Source: DTSX01 sp964008355 (GTDB lineage: Bacteria > Pseudomonadota > Gammaproteobacteria > Steroidobacterales > UBA11654). Taken from it: 7,487 nucleotides of DNA. The stretch lies in the NCBI GenBank assembly GCA_964008355.1, contig CAXGBD010000059.1:1-7487 (forward strand). Direction: 5' to 3'. The notes under the pieces are model-generated. The model made no database searches and was not told the DNA's origin. It saw only the letters and a list, made by a program, of their open reading frames with translations. The first letter of the stretch is position 1; each line of letters starts with the position of its first letter. Below are positions 1 through 5,417 of this stretch, one piece after another. Both the position numbers and the translations under genes were made by a program.

Positions 1-590
1 AGCATATTGTTCTGGCATGTAATGCTTATCTGGAAAAATTAGAAAAAAGAATTGCCGGAAAGATGATGCCAATCAATAATTTTATACTGGCCACAGAACC
101 ACTTGAAGAATCAGAGGCACGGTTTATCAATAGGGATAATGTTTGTGCTCATGATAAGAAATTTCATGTGCACTATTTTAGAATGTCCAAAGATCATCGT
201 CTCATATTTGGTGGCGGTGAAAATTATACGACAAGGATTCCAAAGGATTTAAAAGCTTATGTACGCAAAACTATGCTCAATGTATTTCCCAGTCTAGAGA
301 GTAAAATCATAGATTATGCCTGGAGTGGTTCTGTTGCGGTGACGGTCAACAGAATGCCTCATTTAGGTCGTTTAAAGCCCAATGTTTTTTTTGCACACGG
401 GTTTTCAGGACATGGAATCGCCCTAGCCTCATTAGCTGGCACTTTGATTGCAGAGGCAATCGATGGAACAGTAAGTCGCTTTGATGTATTCAGTAAAATT
501 AAAATACCAACCTTTCCTGGGGGCACTATGCTGAGGTGGCCTGGCTTCTATCTGGGTATGATATATTCTTCGATACGGGATAGATTATGA
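1..590 (+). CDS. puuB: Gamma-glutamylputrescine oxidase (PuuB-like FAD oxidoreductase), C-terminal part, 5' end outside the window
   Basis: This is the last 195 residues of a DAO-family FAD-dependent oxidase. The first ATG, at 63, is internal: the same frame is open from base 3, and its 20 extra residues (starting HIVLACNAYL) match the family's conserved segment just before the 'MP...F..ATEPL' strand. The true start is therefore left of the window; full PuuB proteins are about 425 residues. Visible family features are ATEPL near base 90-107, the WSGSVAVT...P.LGRL segment near 320-370, the FAD-contacting HGFSGHG at 396-416 followed by an AG.LIAEAI.G helix, and a C-terminal FPGG...R.PG...GM.Y...RDRL tail typical of PuuB. 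PuuB oxidises gamma-glutamylputrescine to the aldehyde in the cytoplasmic Puu pathway. The stop overlaps the next start by 4 bases, so the two are probably co-translated. The PuuB assignment rests on the tail and the polyamine neighbours; another DAO-family amine oxidase is the alternative. Confidence 0.8.
   Translation, partial: HIVLACNAYLEKLEKRIAGKMMPINNFILATEPLEESEARFINRDNVCAHDKKFHVHYFRMSKDHRLIFGGGENYTTRIPKDLKAYVRKTMLNVFPSLESKIIDYAWSGSVAVTVNRMPHLGRLKPNVFFAHGFSGHGIALASLAGTLIAEAIDGTVSRFDVFSKIKIPTFPGGTMLRWPGFYLGMIYSSIRDRL
577..580 (+). promoter_or_regulatory. Probable ribosome binding site and ATGA stop-start coupling for the potF-like gene
   Basis: A GGGA stretch at 577-580 lies 6 bases before the ATG at 587, inside the end of the oxidase gene. 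The start and the upstream stop share ATGA at 587-590. This supports 587 as the start and translational coupling of the two genes. It is the only one of the three internal starts in the operon with a reasonably placed purine-rich Shine-Dalgarno-like motif. Confidence 0.45.
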
Positions 591-1684
591 TTAGATTAAA
601 ACTCTTAGCAATTAAAATTTCTTTATTTTTAATAATTTTCTCACCTTTCAGTCATGCTCAAGAAGTAAGAGTCTACAATTGGTCTGATTACATTGATGAC
701 TCCATCATTGAAAACTTTGAGAAAGAAACTGGCATTGATGTGATCTACGATGTCTTTGACAGCAATGAGGTTTTAGAAGGTAAATTACTGGCTGGAAATA
801 CAGGTTATGACATTGTAGCCCCCAGTATTGAGTATTTGGGCAGACAAATTGTTGCAGGTGTCTTTCAGAAACTAGATCGAGATCAATTGCCAAATTATCA
901 GAATCTGGATACAGAAATGCTTGCATTACTATCTAATATGGACCCAGGAAACAAGCACGGAATTCCATATATGTGGGGCACCACAGGCATTGGTTACAAC
1001 AAACAAAAAGCGATAGAAATCATGGGAGGAAATTATCCCATGAACTCATTTGATATCGTTTTTAAGCCAGAAATTATCAGTAAGTTTGAAGATTGCGGTG
1101 TTGCCTTCCTGGATGCACCAAGCGAGACATTTAAAGCAGCACTGTACTATGTTGGTCTCGATCCCAATACAAAAAATCCAGATGACTACAGAGGTGAATC
1201 ATTCAAGGTGTTGAAAAGTGTCCGCCCTTATATAAAATATTTTCATTCTTCAAAATATATCAACGATCTTGCAAATGGAGATCTTTGTCTTGTGTTTGGA
1301 TGGTCGGGAGATATTTTACAGGCATCAGACCGTGCGAGAGAATCTGGTAATGGCATAGAGATCGGATATATGATTCCTGTCGAGGGAGCTCAAATGTGGT
1401 TTGATATGATGGCCATTCCAAAAGATGCGCCTAATCCTGAAAATGCACATCGTTTTCTCAATTACATTCTACAACCCGAGGTCATGGCTATTATTAGCAA
1501 TAAAATTAAATTCGCAAATGCAAATATTAAATCTAAGCCATTGATTAATAAAGAAATAACAAACAATCCAAGTATTTACCCACCTGATGAAATACTGAAT
1601 AAATTGTTTGTCGCTGAAATTGCAACTCCCAAGGTAGATCGGACCATGACCAGACAGTGGATTAATATAAAAACAGATAGGTAA
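587..1684 (+). CDS. potF: Periplasmic polyamine-binding protein of an ABC transporter (PotF/PotD family)
   Basis: This 365-residue solute-binding protein captures a polyamine in the periplasm and would deliver it to an ABC permease. Residues 1-24 form a Sec signal peptide (basic start, hydrophobic core about 6-21, likely cleavage after SHA24). The mature part aligns nearly without gaps to E. coli PotF as I remember it: YNWSDYI at 30-36, YDVFDSNEVLEGKLLAG at 54-70, PYMWGTTGIGYN at 127-138, FLDAP at 174-178, YFHSSKYINDLANGD at 218-232, FANAN at 309-313 and IYPP at 330-333. PotF ligand residues retained at equivalent positions are W32, S33, D34, Y35, S80, E180, W239, D242 and D273. Three pocket positions differ: E82 (PotF S87), W271 (F276) and F309 (Y314), so the preferred ligand may not be putrescine. 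The family is certain; the PotF subgroup is very likely. Partner permease and ATPase genes are not in the window. Confidence 0.92.
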   Translation: MIRLKLLAIKISLFLIIFSPFSHAQEVRVYNWSDYIDDSIIENFEKETGIDVIYDVFDSNEVLEGKLLAGNTGYDIVAPSIEYLGRQIVAGVFQKLDRDQLPNYQNLDTEMLALLSNMDPGNKHGIPYMWGTTGIGYNKQKAIEIMGGNYPMNSFDIVFKPEIISKFEDCGVAFLDAPSETFKAALYYVGLDPNTKNPDDYRGESFKVLKSVRPYIKYFHSSKYINDLANGDLCLVFGWSGDILQASDRARESGNGIEIGYMIPVEGAQMWFDMMAIPKDAPNPENAHRFLNYILQPEVMAIISNKIKFANANIKSKPLINKEITNNPSIYPPDEILNKLFVAEIATPKVDRTMTRQWINIKTDR

Positions 1685-1693
1685 AAAAGATCC

Positions 1694-3403
1694 ATGAATA
1701 TTAAGAACATTATTATCATCGTTGCACTTTCTCAAACAATTCTTTCATCGTGTGAAAGATTTGTAGATCAGGAGCATGCTGACTCAGTTTTTTTGGATGG
1801 AGCAATCTATACATTTGACCAGAATCTTTCAACCATTGAAGCAGTTGCAGTCAGAGGCGGAATGGTTATTGCTAGAGGAACTAATGAAGAAATCAATGAA
1901 TGGATTGGTGAGAACACTGAAGTTTATCCATTGGATGGAAAAATGATGATACCTGCTTTTCATGATGCTCATGCACATCCAATCTGGTCTGGTATTGATC
2001 AGCTCAAATGCCCTGTTTTTAATTTACCAAGCATCCCAGCCATTCAACAAGCAGTGAAAGAGTGTCTTAATAGTAAGATGACTAAGAGTACAGGATGGGT
2101 TGCAGGTGCTGGGTATAATCTTGGGTTATTTCCAGCGGGCAACGCAGATAAATCTCTTTTGGATGCTGTCAGTTTAGAGGTCCCCATATTCTTGGACGGT
2201 GAAGATGGTCATTCAGGTTGGGCAAATTCTAAAGCACTTGAATTGGCAGGCATTAGTGCAGACACTCCGAACCCAGAATTGGGAATTATTGAAAAAGATC
2301 CCGTTACTGGAGAGCCAACCGGAACACTCAGAGAGCCGGCAGCAATAAGCCTTATTAAGAAAATTATACCTGGAGATGATTTAGAGTTATTTGATGATGG
2401 ACTTTTATTTGCTCAAGATTTAGCACACAGTTTTGGTATTACCTCAATAATAGCTGCAAGTGTGGGAGAGCAACATTTGGCTGCGTACAAGAGACTGGCA
2501 GATCAAGGGGGTCTTGATTTAAGAATGACCACGAGCATTGAATATGGGAACACTGGATTTACCCTAGGACCTGGGGGATTTGAAGAGGTATTTTCCAAGC
2601 GGCAGCAATACCAACATCCGAGAATTAATGTAGACAATATCAAAATTTTTATCGATGGGGTTCTAGAGGGTCAAACAGCGGCATTACTGTCGCCTTATTT
2701 GAACACAGGTAGCATTGGAGAGTTGAATATACAACAGGCGGAGCTGGATGAGGCAGTAACGCGATTTGACCGAGAGGGCATTCAAGTGCACATGCATGCG
2801 ATTGGTGATCAGGGTGTTCGCACTGGCCTGAATGCATTTGAAGCAGCGCTTGTTGTCAACGGTCCAACTGATAATCGCCATCATATTGCACATCTGCAAT
2901 TAATCAGTGAAGCAGATATTCCTAGATTTGCAGAGTTGAAGGTCATTGCAAACTTCCAACCGGTCTGGGGCTATCCTGAGTTATACATAACGGAAATTAA
3001 CTTACCTGAAGTTGGACCTGAGAGAGTCAATCGGATGTACCCCATTGCTAGCGTTCATCGTGCTGGTGGCATGGTTGTGGGAGGCAGTGATTGGGCAGTT
3101 TCCACCATGAATCCTTTGGTTGCAATTGAAACAGCCATTAGAAGAGAAGATCCTGAAAATCTCATCAAGGGAGTTCTAAATGAAGATGAGAGGATGAATC
3201 TTACTGAGATGCTCAAAGCGTATACAATTAATTCTGCATATCTAATGCATCAAGAACATCTCACCGGATCCATAGAAGTGGGCAAAGCAGCAGACCTGAT
3301 TATTTTAGAAAAGAATCTGTACACCATCCCGGTTGATGAAATTAGCGAAGTGAAAGTATTACAAACCATGATCGAGGGCAAAACAGTTTATACTGCCAAT
3401 TAA
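1694..3403 (+). CDS. Lipoprotein metal-dependent amidohydrolase, YtcJ-like (Amidohydrolase_3 family)
   Basis: A 569-residue protein with the full layout of the YtcJ/NfdA-like amidohydrolases, TIM-barrel hydrolases that cleave C-N bonds in amides. Residues 1-20 are a lipoprotein signal: hydrophobic I6-L12, then the lipobox LSSC with C20 as the lipidated cysteine, followed by E21, so outer-membrane anchoring is plausible. This signal supports the ATG at 1694, which has only a weak, distant AGG upstream. Family landmarks are the small beta-sandwich start (FLDGAIYTFD, 33-42), the HAH metal motif (H93, H95), GHSGWANSKALE (172-183), TGEPTGTLREPA (205-216), K317 in IKIFIDG, HMHAIGDQG (366-374) with H366 and H368, H400 in IAHLQLI, GGSDWAV with D466, and the C-terminal VGKAADLIIL return to the sandwich. 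Substrate is unknown; known relatives include N-substituted formamide deformylase. It lies 9 bases after the potF-like gene and 2 before the SpdH-like gene, so a role in freeing polyamines from acylated forms is possible but only inferred. Confidence 0.88.
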   Translation: MNIKNIIIIVALSQTILSSCERFVDQEHADSVFLDGAIYTFDQNLSTIEAVAVRGGMVIARGTNEEINEWIGENTEVYPLDGKMMIPAFHDAHAHPIWSGIDQLKCPVFNLPSIPAIQQAVKECLNSKMTKSTGWVAGAGYNLGLFPAGNADKSLLDAVSLEVPIFLDGEDGHSGWANSKALELAGISADTPNPELGIIEKDPVTGEPTGTLREPAAISLIKKIIPGDDLELFDDGLLFAQDLAHSFGITSIIAASVGEQHLAAYKRLADQGGLDLRMTTSIEYGNTGFTLGPGGFEEVFSKRQQYQHPRINVDNIKIFIDGVLEGQTAALLSPYLNTGSIGELNIQQAELDEAVTRFDREGIQVHMHAIGDQGVRTGLNAFEAALVVNGPTDNRHHIAHLQLISEADIPRFAELKVIANFQPVWGYPELYITEINLPEVGPERVNRMYPIASVHRAGGMVVGGSDWAVSTMNPLVAIETAIRREDPENLIKGVLNEDERMNLTEMLKAYTINSAYLMHQEHLTGSIEVGKAADLIILEKNLYTIPVDEISEVKVLQTMIEGKTVYTAN

Positions 3404-3405
3404 TC

Positions 3406-5388
3406 ATGACTCATAACAATGATGGCATTACCAGAAGGGATTTTTTAAACGGGGTCAGCCTTGGGATTGCAGGTTCGCTAGCTCCGATTGATTTGCTGTA
3501 CACAGCAGATACTCCATTAGTATATTATCCACCAACTCTGACTGGCATCAGAGGCAATCATCCGGGTTCTTTTGATTACGCCCACAAACTTGCTTTTGGA
3601 GGTAGTGATTTTATTAATGAGGTAGAAGATTTGGGTAAGAGCTATGATTTGATTGTGGTAGGTGGGGGTATTTCAGGACTGTCTGCTGCTCATTTTTTTA
3701 AAGAGCGTACCGAAAAAATTCCGAAAGTTCTCATACTGGATAACCATGATGATTTTGGAGGTCATGCCAAACGTAACGAATTTGTTGTGAATAACCGGAT
3801 GATGCTTGCCTATGGGGGCAGTCAGTCTATAGAGTCACCGAGATATTACGAGCCAGTTTCAAAAAAATTGTTAACAGATCTTGGTATAGATTTTGAAAAA
3901 TTTTATACGGCATACGATTTTGACTATTTCAAGAATAGAAAGCTTGATACAGGCTTTTATTTTAACAAAGCAACCTATGGAGAGAATCGGATCGTTAAAA
4001 ATGTACCCAGTTTTAGATACGATCTTACTTATAAAGAATCCATAAAGCCTGATAATATTCAAAGAGTTGCATCTCAGATGCCAATTTCAGATCAATCCAA
4101 AGAAGAATTTATTAGGCTATTTTTAGATCAGACCGATTTTTTTCCCAAATTAAGTCTCGAGGAGAAATATTATTTGTTAGACAACATCAGTTACGAAGAT
4201 TATTTAAGGAAATACCATAAAGTTGGAGAGGAGGTAATTGGTCTTTTTCATAGTCTAGTATGGGGTCTATGGGGAGTAGGTAATGATTCCATTCCTGCTG
4301 CTGGTTGCTGGGGTGACGGATTGCCAGGTTTTTCCGGGTTAGGTTTTATGGATAACGAAGATTCAATCGATGAGATCAATGATCAGGAAAATCTCATGTA
4401 CGAAAACGAAACTTTCGATGAGAGCATTCGTGACTACATGAGTAAAAACGAATTATCCAATGAGCCATATATTTTTCACTTTCCCGATGGCAATGCAACA
4501 ATTGCACGATTACTGGTGCGGAAACTCATTCCCAATTCAATACCTGGGAACAACATGGAAGATATTGTTACTGCTAAAGCTGACTATTCTATGTTGGATA
4601 AGCCTGGACAAGACACTAACATCCGTTTAAACAGTACCGTGGTATCAGTCATCAACAAAAAAAATGGAGTTGAAATAATTTATGCAAAACAAGGAGCACT
4701 ATATAAGGTTCATGCCAAGCAATGCATTCTTGCTTGTTATCATGGCACCATTCCCGAGCTTTGCCCTCAACTACCAGAGAAACAGAAGGAGGCCCTTAAA
4801 TACAATGTAAAAGTGCCCATGGTTTGGGTGCAAGTGGCGATGAAGAATTGGCACATGCTTGCAAACAAAGGAGTCCATACCCTGCAGTGTCCAAATTGTT
4901 TTTATAATAGCTTCTATGTTGATTTCCCAGTGAGCCTCGGAGACTATCAATTTCCGCAGACTTTTGAAGATCCAGTAGTATTCATGATGCAACATGTACC
5001 TACTCGACCAAACCAGGGCTATACTAACAGAGAGCAATTCCGTCTCGGTCGTCACGAGATCTTAACAATGAGCTATCAAGATTATGAAGACAAATTATTT
5101 GATCAACTGAGGGGTATGTTTGGTTCAGACTTTGATGAAGATGACGTTGCAGCCATCACCGTCAACCGATGGGCGCATGGCTATTCCTATGAGTACAACA
5201 ATTTATTTGATGCAGAGTTCTTTGGCGGTGAGCTGCCAGACGATCTGGACGATGAGCGCTACCCACACGTGATTGGCAGAAAACCATTTGGCAATATTAC
5301 CATTGCCAACAGTGACTCGTTAGGCTCTGCCTATGTAGATGCTGCTATCAGCCAAGCTGATCGAGCAGTACGGGAATTATTTGACTAA
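3406..5388 (+). CDS. spdH: Tat-exported FAD oxidoreductase, probable spermidine dehydrogenase (SpdH-like)
   Basis: A 660-residue flavoprotein. The N-terminus carries a twin-arginine export signal, ITRRDFLNG at 8-16 (R10, R11), with a hydrophobic stretch to about 32, so it should act folded in the periplasm. The segment YYPPTLTGIRGNHPGSF (40-56) is characteristic of the SpdH-like family as I recall it. A Rossmann FAD site follows: YDLIVVGGGISGLSAA (80-95) with GxGxxG at 86-91 and acidic D112 ending the second strand, then FGGHAKRNEF (117-126). PYIFHFPDGNATIARLL (354-370) and the C-terminal NSDSLGSAYVDAAI..A..AV (635-656) complete the flavin-binding fold. Spermidine dehydrogenase splits spermidine into 1,3-diaminopropane and 4-aminobutyraldehyde; the Pseudomonas enzyme uses FAD and heme b. 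There is no CXXCH, so any heme would be non-covalent; a CPNC pair (495-498) is present. The start follows the upstream stop by 2 bases without a Shine-Dalgarno motif, suggesting re-initiation. The flavoprotein family is firm; the substrate rests on remembered similarity plus the polyamine neighbours. Confidence 0.8.
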   Translation: MTHNNDGITRRDFLNGVSLGIAGSLAPIDLLYTADTPLVYYPPTLTGIRGNHPGSFDYAHKLAFGGSDFINEVEDLGKSYDLIVVGGGISGLSAAHFFKERTEKIPKVLILDNHDDFGGHAKRNEFVVNNRMMLAYGGSQSIESPRYYEPVSKKLLTDLGIDFEKFYTAYDFDYFKNRKLDTGFYFNKATYGENRIVKNVPSFRYDLTYKESIKPDNIQRVASQMPISDQSKEEFIRLFLDQTDFFPKLSLEEKYYLLDNISYEDYLRKYHKVGEEVIGLFHSLVWGLWGVGNDSIPAAGCWGDGLPGFSGLGFMDNEDSIDEINDQENLMYENETFDESIRDYMSKNELSNEPYIFHFPDGNATIARLLVRKLIPNSIPGNNMEDIVTAKADYSMLDKPGQDTNIRLNSTVVSVINKKNGVEIIYAKQGALYKVHAKQCILACYHGTIPELCPQLPEKQKEALKYNVKVPMVWVQVAMKNWHMLANKGVHTLQCPNCFYNSFYVDFPVSLGDYQFPQTFEDPVVFMMQHVPTRPNQGYTNREQFRLGRHEILTMSYQDYEDKLFDQLRGMFGSDFDEDDVAAITVNRWAHGYSYEYNNLFDAEFFGGELPDDLDDERYPHVIGRKPFGNITIANSDSLGSAYVDAAISQADRAVRELFD

Positions 5389-5394
5389 TCTGAT

Positions 5395-5417
5395 CTAGTA
5401 TTTTGCTAGGTTTTTTT
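5395..5417 (+). terminator. Possible weak intrinsic terminator for the forward operon
   Basis: CTAGTA (5395-5400) and TGCTAG (5404-5409) can pair around a 3-base TTT loop, giving six pairs including one G-U. The stem is followed by G and seven T (5411-5417), reading in the forward direction just after the stop at 5388. The stem is short and AT-rich, and it lies within the 3' end of the convergent peptidase gene, so this is tentative. The reverse strand has no comparable T-run after the peptidase stop. Confidence 0.3.

Noticed and set aside
1685..1693. Promoter or riboswitch between the potF-like and amidohydrolase genes
   Set aside because: The gap is 9 bases, too short for either, and fits simple operon spacing.
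2649..2899. Two overlapping minus-strand open frames of 62 and 71 codons
   Set aside because: They lie wholly inside the conserved amidohydrolase gene, overlap each other and show no recognisable domain; they are frame shadows.
4888..4899. CPNC in the SpdH-like protein as a covalent heme c site
   Set aside because: A heme c site needs CXXCH; here the residue after the second cysteine is F, so covalent heme attachment is not supported.
4771..5055. 94-codon minus-strand open frame
   Set aside because: It is antisense to the conserved C-terminal half of the flavoprotein gene and has no recognisable motif or convincing ribosome site.
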